64,000 bases of DNA from Pseudomonadota bacterium (GTDB taxonomy: Bacteria > Pseudomonadota > Alphaproteobacteria > Acetobacterales > Acetobacteraceae). Below, piece after piece: positions 33,170-42,438 of the stretch. A program made the translations under genes and the position numbers. The first letter of the stretch is position 1, and each line of letters begins with the position of its first letter. The stretch lies in NCBI GenBank assembly GCA_021781835.1, contig JAJXWD010000013.1, positions 1 to 64,000 on the forward strand. Direction: 5' to 3'. A model generated the notes under the pieces. It ran no database searches. It saw only the letters and a list, made by a program, of their open reading frames with translations, and had not been told where the DNA came from.

Positions 33170-33940
33170 TCATTTCCCGCTCTGCACCACATCCGCGCGC
33201 TCGATTCGCCTGAGCGAGGTCGCCAGCCGCGCCTCCTCCTCGCGGATCTGCGCGGTGGTTGAGCGCGTGAAGCGTATATGCGCGCTCGCCGCCGCCTCGG
33301 CCGCCGCCGCGTCGCCCGCCAGCACCGCCTCGCCAATGGCCAGATGCTGCTCGAGCAGCAAATCGCGCACCCCCGCCCGGCGGTAGAGCTGGTCGCGGTT
33401 ATAAAATATGTTCTTGCGCAACAAATCGGCCAGCACGGTCATGATGTGGAGCAGAAACACATTATGCGTGGCTTCATAAACGGCGGTGTGCAGCGCCACA
33501 TCGGCATTGGCCTCGGTGGTCGGGTCGTCGGCGCCGTGGGCGGCGCGCATCGCCGCCACACAGCGCGCGATCTCGCCGCGGTCGATCTCGGTGGCGCGCT
33601 CTGCCGCCAGCGCGCTGGCCTGGGGCTCCAGCATCAGCCTGAACTCGAAATAATCCGCCACGGCGCGTTCATCGCTGCCCAGCAGCTCGGCCAGCGGGTC
33701 GGCCAGCCGGTCGAGAAACCGCGCCACCACCGTACCGCCCTTGCTGGTCACCAGCAGCCCCTTTTCCTCCAGCAGCGCCAGCCCGTCGCGCAGCGAGGGG
33801 CGCGAAACCCCCAGCGCCTCGGCCAGCTCGCGCTCCGCGATCAGTTTTTCCCCGGGCTTCAACACCCCTTCCAAAATCATGGTCTGAATCCGCTCGGCAA
33901 TGGCCTCGGCGAGTTTCACGGGGCGAATCGGTTCTGGCAC
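33170..33940 (-). CDS. GntR-family (FCD domain) regulator, LldR/PdhR-like
   Basis: A 256-residue regulator. The N-terminal winged helix (LAEAIAERIQTMI...LGVSRPSLRDGLALLEEKGLL) is followed by an all-helical FCD domain with presumed metal-binding Asp/His positions (FRLMLEPQ, ADVALHTAVYEATHN, LEQHLAIGEAV). No ATG exists near the conserved start; GTG at 33940 has GAGGA about 8 nt upstream, while a TTG 15 bases earlier is an alternative. It is divergent from lutABC, so lactate-responsive control of that operon is likely. Confidence 0.85.
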   Translation of the reverse strand: MPEPIRPVKLAEAIAERIQTMILEGVLKPGEKLIAERELAEALGVSRPSLRDGLALLEEKGLLVTSKGGTVVARFLDRLADPLAELLGSDERAVADYFEFRLMLEPQASALAAERATEIDRGEIARCVAAMRAAHGADDPTTEANADVALHTAVYEATHNVFLLHIMTVLADLLRKNIFYNRDQLYRRAGVRDLLLEQHLAIGEAVLAGDAAAAEAAASAHIRFTRSTTAQIREEEARLATSLRRIERADVVQSGK

Positions 33941-33970
33941 GGCTTTGGTCCTCAACTCCTGCCGGTGATT

Positions 33971-34057
33971 TGACCATATTTTGCCAGACCTTGGAAATAT
34001 CCGCCCGCCCCAGTCTTGGTAAAATTTTCTTGCCAAACACCCCGCCTCCGGTATAGG
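33971..34057 (+). promoter_or_regulatory. lut promoter with paired operator half sites
   Basis: The motif TGGYAAAATWT occurs twice in opposite orientations: minus strand at about 33976-33986 (TGGCAAAATAT) and plus strand at 34018-34028 (TGGTAAAATTT). They flank the divergent starts and may bind the GntR protein. A plus promoter TTGCCA (34030-34035), 16 bp, TATAGG (34052-34057) points at lutA. Confidence 0.55.
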
Positions 34058-34090
34058 CCGGGCCAACACCCATCTCAAGGGGCCGGAACC

Positions 34091-34864
34091 ATGTCCACAC
34101 CCACCTCCCCCGCGCCGCGCGTGGCGCTGTTCGCCACCTGTCTGGTCGATGCCTTGCGCCCCGCCATCGGGTTTTCCGCGCTTGAGCTGCTCGAGCAGGC
34201 GGGCTGCACCGTCGAAATCCCGCCCACCCAAACCTGTTGCGGCCAGCCCGCCCTCAATTCGGGCGACCAGGCTGGCGCCGCCGCCCTGGCGCGCCGCAAC
34301 ATCGCGCTGCTCGAAGGGTTCGATGCCATCATCATCCCATCCGGCTCCTGCGCGGGCACCCTGCGCAGCCATTACCCCGAACTATTCCCCCCCACCTCGC
34401 CCTGGCACGCCCGCGCCCAGTCATTGGCCGCCAAAACCTTCGAGCTGCTCTCCTACCTGCACGACATCCGCCACTGGCGCCCGCAAAACCTGGCCCTCCC
34501 CGCCAGCTGCACCTATCACGACAGCTGCTCCGGCCTGCGTGAGCTGGGCGTCAAGCACCAGCCCCGCGCCCTGCTCGCCGGCATCGCGGGCCTCACCCTC
34601 ACCGAAATGCCCGAGGCCGAAACCTGCTGCGGCTTCGGCGGCACGTTCTGCGTCAAATACCCCGCCATCTCCACCGCCATCGTGTCCGAGAAAACCGCCA
34701 ACATCGCCGCCACCGGCGCCGATCTGCTGCTCGGCGGCGATCTTGGCTGTCTCATGAACATGGCCGGCCGCCTGCACCGCCAGGGCGTGCCCGTGCGCGC
34801 CTTCCACGCCGCCGAGCTGCTGGCCGGGCGCGGCCACGGCCCCGCCATCGGAGAGCCCGAATGA
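34091..34864 (+). CDS. lutA: L-lactate utilisation protein LutA (Fe-S protein)
   Basis: A 257-residue cytoplasmic protein with two CCG-type cysteine-rich motifs (TQTCCGQPALNSG at C49/C50 and AETCCGFGGTFC near the C-terminus), the hallmark of LutA/YkgE and heterodisulfide-reductase-like subunits. With LutB and LutC it oxidises L-lactate to pyruvate. The ATG at 34091 gives the family length. The stop overlaps lutB by 4 bp (ATGA). Confidence 0.93.
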   Translation: MSTPTSPAPRVALFATCLVDALRPAIGFSALELLEQAGCTVEIPPTQTCCGQPALNSGDQAGAAALARRNIALLEGFDAIIIPSGSCAGTLRSHYPELFPPTSPWHARAQSLAAKTFELLSYLHDIRHWRPQNLALPASCTYHDSCSGLRELGVKHQPRALLAGIAGLTLTEMPEAETCCGFGGTFCVKYPAISTAIVSEKTANIAATGADLLLGGDLGCLMNMAGRLHRQGVPVRAFHAAELLAGRGHGPAIGEPE

Positions 34865-36264
34865 CCGCCGCCTTCACCGCCCGCGTCAGCGCCGCGCTCA
34901 CCGACCCCACGCTCAAAACCGCCATCGAGCGCACCACCGGCAATGCCCGCGCCAAGCGCGCCGCCGCCGTCGCCGCCTGGCCGAGCTTCGAGGCCGCGCG
35001 TGACCTCGGCCGCGACATCAAAGACCACGTCACCCAAAACCTCGCCTTTTACCTGGCCGCGTTCGAGCGCAACGCCCTGGCCTCGGGCGCCCAAATCCAT
35101 TGGGCCCGCACGGCCGATGAAGCCTGCGACATCGTGGTCCGGCTCTGCCGCCAGGCGGGCGCCACATCCGTCACCCGCGCCAAATCCATGCTGGGCGAGG
35201 AAATCGGCCTGCCCCACGCGCTCGAGGCGGCGGGCATCGCCCGTGTCGAGACCGACCTCGCCGAGCACATCGTGCAGCTGGCGGGCGACCGCCCCTCCCA
35301 CATCGTCTGGCCGGCCTTGCACAAAACCCGCGAGCAGGTGCGCGAGATGTTCGCCTGCCTGCATCACGAGCCCGGCGGGCTGGACAGCGTCGAGGCCATG
35401 GTCGCCTCGGCGCGGCGCGAGCTGCGGCAAAAATTCATGCGCGCCGATGTCGGCATCTCCGGCGCCAATTTCCTGGTGGCCGACACTGGCGCCATCTGCA
35501 CCGTCACCAACGAGGGCAATGCCGAGCTCACCACCACGCCGCCGCGCGTGCACATCGTCACGGCGGGCATCGAGAAGCTGGTGCCCTCCACCGCCCACGC
35601 CATGAGCCTGCTGCGCCTGCTGGTGCGCTCGGCCACGGGCGCCGAGCTCACCCAGTACACCACCTTCCATTGCGGCCCCAAACGCGCCGATGACGCCGAC
35701 GGCCCGCGGGAATTCCACATCGTGCTGGTCGATAATGGCCGCACCCGCATGTTGACCGAAGGTCTGGAAGACATGCTGCGCTGCCTGCGCTGCGGCGCCT
35801 GCCTCAATCATTGCGTGGTCTATCGCCAGATCGGCGGCCACGCTTATGGCGGCACCTATCCCGGCCCCATGGGCGCCGTGCTCACCCCCGTGCTCGACGG
35901 GCTGCCCACCGCCCAGGACCTGCCCCGCGCCTGCACCCTCAACGGGCTGTGCGCCGAGGTCTGCCCGGTCAAAATCCCCCTGCCCACGCTCATCAAGGGC
36001 TGGCGGAACAAATCCTGGCGCCTGGGGCTGGAGCCGCGCGCCGTCACGCTGGCGCTGCGCCTGTGGCGTTTCGCGGCCACGCGCCCGGCGCTCTACCGTC
36101 TGGGCACGCGCCTGGCGCTGCCGGTGCTGCGGCTGTTCGCGCGCTCTGGCTGGGCGCGCGCCCTGCCGTTCGCCAGCGGCTGGACCGGCCAGCGCGACTT
36201 CCCCGCCCCCGCCCGCCAAAGCTTCCTCGACCAGATAAAGGAGCGCCGCCATGACCGCGCGTGA
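34861..36264 (+). CDS. lutB: L-lactate utilisation iron-sulfur protein LutB
   Basis: A 467-residue protein. The N-terminal LUD-type domain is followed by two ferredoxin-like cluster motifs, C308-x2-C311-x2-C314-x3-C318 and a second set starting C358 (CTLNGLCAEVCPVKIP). A basic helical C-terminus follows. It carries electrons in the LutABC lactate-oxidising complex. It overlaps lutA by 4 bp and lutC by 14 bp. Confidence 0.93.
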   Translation: MTAAFTARVSAALTDPTLKTAIERTTGNARAKRAAAVAAWPSFEAARDLGRDIKDHVTQNLAFYLAAFERNALASGAQIHWARTADEACDIVVRLCRQAGATSVTRAKSMLGEEIGLPHALEAAGIARVETDLAEHIVQLAGDRPSHIVWPALHKTREQVREMFACLHHEPGGLDSVEAMVASARRELRQKFMRADVGISGANFLVADTGAICTVTNEGNAELTTTPPRVHIVTAGIEKLVPSTAHAMSLLRLLVRSATGAELTQYTTFHCGPKRADDADGPREFHIVLVDNGRTRMLTEGLEDMLRCLRCGACLNHCVVYRQIGGHAYGGTYPGPMGAVLTPVLDGLPTAQDLPRACTLNGLCAEVCPVKIPLPTLIKGWRNKSWRLGLEPRAVTLALRLWRFAATRPALYRLGTRLALPVLRLFARSGWARALPFASGWTGQRDFPAPARQSFLDQIKERRHDRA

Positions 36265-36919
36265 CGACATCTTCGCCGCCCTCCCGCGCGCGGCCGGCAC
36301 CGCCCCCCACGCCGAAGCCGCCGCCCTGCTGGCCCGCGTGCCGGCCCTCCGCCCCGCGCGCGTCGGCCCCGACCAGGTGGCCAGCTTTCTCGAGCGCCTG
36401 ACCGGCCCGGTCATCGCCGCCACCGCCACCCGCCTCGCCACCCGCGCCGAAATCCCCGCCGCCGTGCGCGCCTATCTCGCGGCCAACACCCTCGGCCCGC
36501 AAATCGCCCTCCAGCCCACCCAAGCCCTCCAGACGCTCGACTGGTCAGGCCTCACCCCCCACCCCACCATCGCGGTCGATGAGCCCGTCTCCGTCTGCGA
36601 AGCCGATTACGCGGTGGCCGAAACCGCCTCCCTGGTGTTCCGCTCCTCGCCCCACATGCCCACGCTGTTCGCCTTCCTGCCGCTTCACCACATCGTGGTG
36701 CTCGAAGCCGCGCGCATCGTCCCCTGGCTCGAGGACGCCGCCGCCCTCGAAGCCGCCCGCCCAGCACCCCGCAACCTCAATTTCGTCACCGGCGCATCGG
36801 GCACCACCGACATCGAGGGCACCCTCGTCCGCGGCGCCCACGGCCCCGCGCATCTGCACGTTCTGCTCATCGGTGGACAAATGCCCGCACCCGCGCCACA
36901 ACCCGCCAATGTCCCATGA
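36251..36919 (+). CDS. lutC: L-lactate utilisation protein LutC (LUD domain)
   Basis: A 222-residue LUD-domain (DUF162) protein. Motifs [29 protein letters not shown] and [20 protein letters not shown] are those of LutC/YkgG. It completes the LutABC lactate dehydrogenase complex. Translation starts inside lutB, and its own last 11 bases contain the thiE start. Confidence 0.92.
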   Translation: MTARDDIFAALPRAAGTAPHAEAAALLARVPALRPARVGPDQVASFLERLTGPVIAATATRLATRAEIPAAVRAYLAANTLGPQIALQPTQALQTLDWSGLTPHPTIAVDEPVSVCEADYAVAETASLVFRSSPHMPTLFAFLPLHHIVVLEAARIVPWLEDAAALEAARPAPRNLNFVTGASGTTDIEGTLVRGAHGPAHLHVLLIGGQMPAPAPQPANVP

Positions 36920-37532
36920 TTGCCGCCTCTACCTGATCACCCCGCCCACCCTGCCGGCCGATTTCGAGCGCCAGCTGGCCGAAGCCCTCGATGCCGGCGA
37001 CATCGCCGCCCTCCAGCTGCGGCTCAAAAACACCCCAGATGATGAGCTGCGCCGCACCATCGACCGGCTCCGCCCCATCGCCCAGTCGCGCGGCGTGGCC
37101 TTCCTGCTCAATGACCGCCCCGACCTGGCCGTGCAATCGGGCTGCGACGGCGCCCATGTCGGCCAAACCGACCTCAGCGCCAAAGAGGCCCGCAAGATCC
37201 TGGGCGATCTCACCCTCGGCGTCACCTGTCACAACTCCCGCCACCTGGCCATGGAAGCCAGCGAGGCGGGCGCCGATTACGTGGCCTTCGGCGCCTTCTT
37301 CGCCACCCAGACCAAAGAGCCGCCAGAAATGGCCGATCTCGAAACGCTGGAAATCTGGGCCCAGACCATGGAAATACCCTGCGTCGCCATCGGCGGCATC
37401 ACGGCGCAAAACTGCGCCCCGCTGGTGCGCGCGGGCGCCGAGTTCCTGGCCGTCGTCGGCGCGGTATGGGCCCATGAAAACGGCCCGGCCGCGGGTGTGC
37501 GCGCCCTGCTCGCGGCCATCCGGGCGGCATAA
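36909..37532 (+). CDS. thiE: Thiamine-phosphate synthase
   Basis: A 207-residue TIM-barrel enzyme. [21 protein letters not shown] and GVTCHNSRH resemble the pyrophosphate-binding and substrate loops, and [10 protein letters not shown] is the C-terminal phosphate loop. It joins the thiazole and pyrimidine phosphates. The conserved ThiE motif is slightly altered, so a TenI-like role cannot be excluded. The ATG lies inside lutC, suggesting coupling to lactate genes. No THI-box riboswitch is visible. Confidence 0.85.
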   Translation: MSHDCRLYLITPPTLPADFERQLAEALDAGDIAALQLRLKNTPDDELRRTIDRLRPIAQSRGVAFLLNDRPDLAVQSGCDGAHVGQTDLSAKEARKILGDLTLGVTCHNSRHLAMEASEAGADYVAFGAFFATQTKEPPEMADLETLEIWAQTMEIPCVAIGGITAQNCAPLVRAGAEFLAVVGAVWAHENGPAAGVRALLAAIRAA

Positions 37533-37535
37533 AAA

Positions 37536-37557
37536 CGCCCGCGCCTCATGGCGCGGG
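37536..37557. terminator. Hairpin between thiE and the lipoprotein gene
   Basis: GCCCGCGCC-TCAT-GGCGCGGGC follows thiE by 4 bp between convergent genes. There is no T tract, so it is a weak intrinsic terminator or a transcript-end stabiliser. Confidence 0.55.
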
Positions 37558-37592
37558 CCACCTCACCCCGGCGCGGCCTTCACTCGCGGCCT

Positions 37593-37940
37593 TTACCGGC
37601 AGGCATTGCCCTTGAACGCCACGCCCAGCACCTTGGCGTTCTGCACGGCAAACGTAATCTCGCAGCGCCACACCACCACATCGTCTGGCCCCACCATCAT
37701 CGGCATGCCGTAAGGCCCCCAGATCGGCCCGGAAATATCAGGCTCAAACTGGGTATCCGCGCGCACATACGCCAGATACTCATAGCCATTCACGGCGATC
37801 TGCTTATCGGGCACGCCCAATTCCTGCACCAGCTTTTGCTCGGGCTGGCCCACATAGCCCCGCATCCGCGCCTGCAAACCGGGCTCGCGCGCGCAGCCGG
37901 CCAGTGTCATCACCATCAAAAGCGGCATCATGTATTTCAT
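37593..37940 (-). CDS. Small lipoprotein, unknown function
   Basis: A 115-residue protein with a lipobox LAGC (C16) after a short hydrophobic signal (MKYMMPLLMVMT), so it should be lipidated and anchored in the envelope. The mature part contains MRGYVGQPEQKLVQELGVPDK, which resembles the SmpA/BamE-like fold, and two further cysteines. The ATG at 37940 precedes the signal; the frame extends upstream without support. It sits 40 bp downstream of epmA. Confidence 0.72.
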   Translation of the reverse strand: MKYMMPLLMVMTLAGCAREPGLQARMRGYVGQPEQKLVQELGVPDKQIAVNGYEYLAYVRADTQFEPDISGPIWGPYGMPMMVGPDDVVVWRCEITFAVQNAKVLGVAFKGNACR

Positions 37941-37980
37941 GACACCTCTATACACCCATCCGCGTAACATGTTGATGACA

Positions 37981-38943
37981 TTACGCCGGCAGCCATAAAA
38001 TATCGGCAATCCGGCGGGCATTGGTGGCCAGCATCACCAGCCGGTCAAACCCCAGCGCAATGCCCGCGCAGGCCGGCAACCGGCCAACAGCCTCCAAAAA
38101 CCCCTCATCCATCTCCCAGTCGGGGCCATGAAGCGCATGGCGCCGGGCGCGGTCGGCCACAAAGCGCGCGCGCTGCACGGGCGCGTCGGTCAGCTCCACA
38201 AAGGCATTGGCCAGCTCCATGCCGCACACATAAAGCTCAAACCGCTCGGCCACGCGGGGGTCTTGCGGGCACACGCGGGCCAGCGCCGCCTGGGCCACCG
38301 GCCAATGGGTCAAAAACGTCGCCCGCTCGCGGCCCAGATGCGGCTCCACTTTCTCGAGCATCAGCCGGAAGAACAAATCCTCCCAGTCCTCGCCCTCGCG
38401 CAGCCGCACCCCGGCCTGCGCCGCCAGCGCCCTGGCATCGTCGGCGGTGCCCAGCACATCGGCCCCCACATAGCGCTCAAAGGCCTCGGCCACGGTCAAA
38501 AATTCCGGCGCGTTCAGCCGCGTGGTCACGCCCCGGCAGGTCACCTCGGGCGCCAGCACGGCGGTGAGCAGCGCGAAGCTCTCGGCCATCAGCGCGCCCA
38601 TGTCGTCATGCAGCGCATACCATTCCAGCATGGTGAATTCCGGCGCGTGCGTGTCCGACCACGGCTCATCGCGCCACACCCGCGCCATTTGAAACAGCGG
38701 CCCCGCGCCCCCGGCCAGCAGTTTTTTCATGGCGAATTCCGGCGAGGTATGCAGCCACGCGTCCTTGCCGGCGGGGCGGGCGCGCACATGCACCTCCTCG
38801 CCGGGCGCGGCCACCGCATAGGGCGTCTCGGCCTCCATATAGCCCCGGGCGGCAAAAAACGCCCGCACCCCGCGGGCGATCTCGGCGCGCCGGCGCAGCA
38901 TTGGCATGCGGTCTTCGATGGTCTTCCAGGATTGTCCGCTCAT
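37981..38943 (-). CDS. epmA: EF-P beta-lysylation ligase EpmA (GenX/PoxA)
   Basis: A 320-residue class II aminoacyl-tRNA-synthetase-like protein lacking an anticodon-binding domain, which separates it from LysS. Motif 2 (FQMARVWRDEPWSDTHAPEFTMLEWY) and motif 3 (GIALGFDRLVML) are intact. It attaches (R)-beta-lysine to elongation factor P, easing proline-rich translation. The ATG at 38943 fits; 14 extra in-frame residues upstream look spurious. It is divergent from epmB across 23 bp. Confidence 0.93.
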   Translation of the reverse strand: MSGQSWKTIEDRMPMLRRRAEIARGVRAFFAARGYMEAETPYAVAAPGEEVHVRARPAGKDAWLHTSPEFAMKKLLAGGAGPLFQMARVWRDEPWSDTHAPEFTMLEWYALHDDMGALMAESFALLTAVLAPEVTCRGVTTRLNAPEFLTVAEAFERYVGADVLGTADDARALAAQAGVRLREGEDWEDLFFRLMLEKVEPHLGRERATFLTHWPVAQAALARVCPQDPRVAERFELYVCGMELANAFVELTDAPVQRARFVADRARRHALHGPDWEMDEGFLEAVGRLPACAGIALGFDRLVMLATNARRIADILWLPA

Positions 38944-38966
38944 ACCGAAGCCTCTACATCGCCCCG

Positions 38967-39929
38967 ATGCCAGACGCGACCCCATCTTGCACGCTCAAAA
39001 CCCCCGCCGCGCTGATCGAGGCCGGGCTGCTGCCCGAGGCCGCGCGCGCCGGCGCCGAAGCGGTGGCGGCGCGCTACGCCATCGCCGTGCCACCCGCCCT
39101 GGCCGCGCGCATCACCTCACCGGCCGATCCCCTCGGCCTGCAATTCCTCCCCGATCCCGCCGAGCTGACCCTGGCGCCCCACGAAAGCGCCGACCCCATC
39201 GCCGATGAAGCGCTTTCCCCCCTGCCCGGCATCGTCCACCGCTACCCCGACCGCGCGCTCCTCAAGCCCCTGCTCGCCTGCCCGGTCTATTGCCGCTTTT
39301 GCTTCCGCCGCGAGCAGGTCGGCCCCGATGGCGGGCTGCTCACCCCCGCCCAGCTCGAAGCCGCCTTCGCCTATCTCGAAGCCCGCCCCGCCATCCGCGA
39401 GGTCATCTTGACCGGCGGCGACCCGCTGATCCTCTCGCCCCGCCGGCTCTCGGCCATTTTGCGCCGGCTCGAGGCCATCCCCCATATCGAGCTTTTGCGC
39501 ATCCATAGCCGCGTGCCGGTGGCCACGCCCGAGGCCATCACCCCGGCCCTGCTCGGCGCGCTGGAGACCGAAAAACCCCTCTACATCGCGGTGCATGCCA
39601 ATCACGCGGCCGAATTCTCCCCCGCCGCCTTCACCGCCACGCGCGCTTTATCCCGGCTGGGCATTCCGCTGCTCGGCCAAACCGTGCTGCTCAAGGGCGT
39701 CAATGACAGTGAAGCCGCCCTGGCGGATTTGTTTGGCACCATGCTGCGCGCGCGCATAAAACCCTATTACCTGCACCAGCTCGACGCCGCGCCCGGCACC
39801 GCGCGCTTCTTCGTGCCCCCTGAGCGCGGCCGCGAAATCCTGGCCACTCTGCGCGGCCAGATTTCCGGCACCGCCTTCCCCACCTACATCCTCGACCGCC
39901 CAGGCGGCCTGGGCAAAATCCCGCTCTAA
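38967..39929 (+). CDS. epmB: EF-P beta-lysine aminomutase EpmB (radical SAM)
   Basis: A 320-residue radical-SAM, PLP-dependent lysine 2,3-aminomutase-like protein. C105, C109 and C112 in ACPVYCRFCFRRE bind the 4Fe-4S cluster; ILTGGDPL and HSRVPV are family motifs. The short length matches EpmB rather than catabolic KamA. It makes the beta-lysine that EpmA attaches to EF-P. The efp gene is not in the window. Confidence 0.92.
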   Translation: MPDATPSCTLKTPAALIEAGLLPEAARAGAEAVAARYAIAVPPALAARITSPADPLGLQFLPDPAELTLAPHESADPIADEALSPLPGIVHRYPDRALLKPLLACPVYCRFCFRREQVGPDGGLLTPAQLEAAFAYLEARPAIREVILTGGDPLILSPRRLSAILRRLEAIPHIELLRIHSRVPVATPEAITPALLGALETEKPLYIAVHANHAAEFSPAAFTATRALSRLGIPLLGQTVLLKGVNDSEAALADLFGTMLRARIKPYYLHQLDAAPGTARFFVPPERGREILATLRGQISGTAFPTYILDRPGGLGKIPL

Positions 39930-39991
39930 CCTTATTTGGTGTTATCCGGTTTTGTCGTGCCCGAACGCCCAGCATCCAGAACGCCCCCGCT

Positions 39992-40768
39992 TCACACCAG
40001 CATCCGCCCCCCAACCACGGCCAAAACCACCCCTAAGCCAAATTTCAGCAACTTGTCGGGTGCCCAGCGCGCCAGCAGCGCCCCGGCGACAATGCCCGGC
40101 ACCGAGCCCAGCAGCAGCGCCCCCAGCAGCGTGAAATTGATCGTCCCCAGCCACCAATGGCCGCAGCCGGCGAGCAAGGTCAGCGGCACCGCATGGGCAA
40201 TATCGGCGCCCACGATCCGCACCATCGGCAGGCGCGGATAGAGCACCACCAGCGCCACCGTGCCCAGCGCCCCGGCCCCCACGCTCGAGAGCGTCACCAG
40301 CCCGCCCAGCACCGCGCCCACCAGCATTGTCACCCAGGCCGGGCTGTCTTGCTCCAGCCGTGGAAACCACGCCCCCGCCCGGGCGATGATCCAGCCCTTG
40401 CACAGCAGCGAGGCGCCAGACAGCAGCAGCGCCACGCCCAGCGTGGTGGTCACCATCGCCCCCACGGCCCGGCTGCCGGTGCCAAAATGCGCCACCACCC
40501 ACAGCGAGAGCAGGGTCATCGGCACCGAGCCAGCCGCCAGCCGGCGCACAATGCGCCATTCCACCGTCTTGCCGGCCGAATAAATGGTTGTGCCCACGCT
40601 TTTGGTCGCCGCCGCGAACAACAGGTCCGTGCCTACCGCCGTGCTCGGATGCACCCCAAACAGCAGCACCAGCAGCGGCGTCATGAGCGAGCCGCCCCCC
40701 ACGCCGGTCATGCCCACCAGCAGCCCGACCAGCAGCCCGGAACCCACATAAGCAGGTGCAATCATCAT
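39992..40768 (-). CDS. TauE/SafE family anion exporter, second paralogue
   Basis: A 258-residue polytopic membrane protein with the two TauE/SafE repeats (GLLVGMTGVGGGSLMTPLLVLLFGVHP and VGGLVTLSSVGAGALGTVAL). It is unlike the copy at 3047 and closer to the group annotated as sulfite exporters near cys genes. It is monocistronic, with no sulfur genes adjacent. Substrate unknown. Confidence 0.87.
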   Translation of the reverse strand: MMIAPAYVGSGLLVGLLVGMTGVGGGSLMTPLLVLLFGVHPSTAVGTDLLFAAATKSVGTTIYSAGKTVEWRIVRRLAAGSVPMTLLSLWVVAHFGTGSRAVGAMVTTTLGVALLLSGASLLCKGWIIARAGAWFPRLEQDSPAWVTMLVGAVLGGLVTLSSVGAGALGTVALVVLYPRLPMVRIVGADIAHAVPLTLLAGCGHWWLGTINFTLLGALLLGSVPGIVAGALLARWAPDKLLKFGLGVVLAVVGGRMLV

Positions 40769-40842
40769 AATTCCTAGTGTATCAGTCGGGTGTTCATACC
40801 CTGCCTCACACCAACATTCAATTCCCTATCGGCAAACAAAGC

Positions 40843-41745
40843 TTATGCCCGTGGATGCGCCCGCCGCCACACCGCCATAAGCTGGCTGGTCTCCACATCC
40901 GTATAACGCTGGGTGGTCGAGAGCGCGCCATGCCCGAGCAGCTCCTGGATGGACCTCAAATCCGCGCCGCCGGCCAATAAATGCGTGGCGAACGAGTGCC
41001 TTAACGCATGGGGCGTGGTATGTTCGGGCAGGCCGCGCAGGCGCCGGTAATCGCGCAGCTGCTTCTGCGCCACGCCCGCGTTCAGCCGTCCGCCCCGCAC
41101 GCCGGTAAATAGCGGCTCATCGGCCCGCGCGCAGGGGTGGTGCCTCAGCCAGGCGGCAATTCCCCGCCTTACAATAGGCAATAGCGGCACCAGGCGCGTC
41201 CTGCCGCCCTTGCCGGTCACGCGCAGCGCGTCGTCGCTGGCAGGCAAATCGCCCACATCCAGCCCCAACGCCTCGGCAATGCGCAGGCCCGCGCCATATA
41301 GCAGCAGCATCAGCGCCTCGTCGCGCGCCTGCGTGGCGGCCACCTCGCTCACCTCGCCAATCCCCGCCACCACCTCGCGCGCCTGCGCTTCCGAGAGCGC
41401 CTTGGGCAGCGGCCGTTTGGGCCTGGGGCGGGCGATCAAATCCAGCGCCACGCCCGCCACGCCGTGGCGGACCTTCAAAAACCGGTAAAATGTCTTCACC
41501 GCCGAGAGCTTGCGCGCGCGGGTGGCGTTGACATCCCCCTTCGCCGCCGCCTTGGCCAAAAAGGCCCGCACATCGGCGGCGCTCAGGGCGCCCAGCGTGC
41601 TCAGCCCGGCCTCTGCGCCCACGCTCTCGGCCATGTGCGCCAAAAACGCCCGCACATCGCGGGCGTATGTCTCAACCGTCAGGCCCCCGGCGCGGCGTTC
41701 AAGGCCGAGCCAGGCGCAAAATTCAGCAACCAGTGCCTCAGACAA
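40843..41745 (-). CDS. xerC: Tyrosine recombinase XerC
   Basis: A 300-residue integrase-family recombinase. A SAM-like N-terminal domain is followed by the catalytic domain with Arg in [12 protein letters not shown], the HxxR pair in [10 protein letters not shown], a second His in LLGHGAL and the nucleophilic Tyr in TTQRYTDV. With XerD it resolves chromosome dimers. The start is TTG at 41745, overlapping the transaldolase stop by 8 bp. Placement next to priA suggests XerC rather than XerD. Confidence 0.9.
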   Translation of the reverse strand: MSEALVAEFCAWLGLERRAGGLTVETYARDVRAFLAHMAESVGAEAGLSTLGALSAADVRAFLAKAAAKGDVNATRARKLSAVKTFYRFLKVRHGVAGVALDLIARPRPKRPLPKALSEAQAREVVAGIGEVSEVAATQARDEALMLLLYGAGLRIAEALGLDVGDLPASDDALRVTGKGGRTRLVPLLPIVRRGIAAWLRHHPCARADEPLFTGVRGGRLNAGVAQKQLRDYRRLRGLPEHTTPHALRHSFATHLLAGGADLRSIQELLGHGALSTTQRYTDVETSQLMAVWRRAHPRA

Positions 41746-42394
41746 TGCTCTGGCCGGTGCCGGCCCAGTCCTTCAAAAACCCGGCCAGCCCCTTGTCGGT
41801 CAGCGGGTGATTGTAGAGCTGCTTGATCACGCCGGGCGGGATGGTCGCCACATCGGCGCCCATCTTGGCCGCCTCGATCAGATGGATCGGGTGGCGGATG
41901 GAGGCCGCGAGCACCTCGGTCTTGATGTTGGGGTAATTGGCGTAAATCTGCACGATATCGGCGATCAGCCCCATGCCGTCCTGGCCGATATCATCGAGCC
42001 GGCCGATGAAGGGCGAGATAAACGCCGCCCCCGCCTTGGCGGCGAGCAGCGCCTGGGCGGCGCTGAAGCACAGCGTCACGTTCACCATCACGCCTTCCTG
42101 CGCGAGCGCATGGCAGGTTTTCAGCCCATCCACCGTCAGCGGCACCTTAATCGCCACATTGGGGGCGATCTTGCGCAGCACCGCGGCCTCTTTCATCATC
42201 TGCCCATGCTCGGTGGCGGCCACCTCGGCGCTCACCGGCCCGCTCACCACCTCGCAAATCTCGGCGATCACGTCCAAAATCCTGCGCCCGGACTTGGCGA
42301 TCAGCGACGGGTTGGTGGTCACGCCATCCAGCAGGCCGGTCGCGGCCAGTTCACGGATTTCGTTGATCTCGGCGGTATCGACAAAGAATTTCAT
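41738..42394 (-). CDS. fsa: Fructose-6-phosphate aldolase/transaldolase (TalC type)
   Basis: A 218-residue small-form transaldolase. It starts [16 protein letters not shown], has TTNPSLI and the Schiff-base K83 in [11 protein letters not shown]. It belongs to the decameric FSA/TalC group. Proteins of this type can act as transaldolase in the pentose phosphate pathway or as fructose-6-phosphate aldolase, and sequence alone does not decide. The ATG at 42394 fits; it overlaps xerC. Confidence 0.92.
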   Translation of the reverse strand: MKFFVDTAEINEIRELAATGLLDGVTTNPSLIAKSGRRILDVIAEICEVVSGPVSAEVAATEHGQMMKEAAVLRKIAPNVAIKVPLTVDGLKTCHALAQEGVMVNVTLCFSAAQALLAAKAGAAFISPFIGRLDDIGQDGMGLIADIVQIYANYPNIKTEVLAASIRHPIHLIEAAKMGADVATIPPGVIKQLYNHPLTDKGLAGFLKDWAGTGQSIV

Positions 42395-42438
42395 GGCACT
42401 CTTTCGGGTCAGGAGATGAATTGCGATAAGCTTACAGC

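Noticed and set aside
36870-36909. Possible THI-box riboswitch before thiE
   Set aside because: The region is lutC coding sequence and the conserved CUGAGA-type THI-box core is absent.
40843-41745. XerC as an integrase of a mobile island
   Set aside because: It is conserved-looking, overlaps a housekeeping transaldolase gene, and has no att-like repeats or foreign composition around it.
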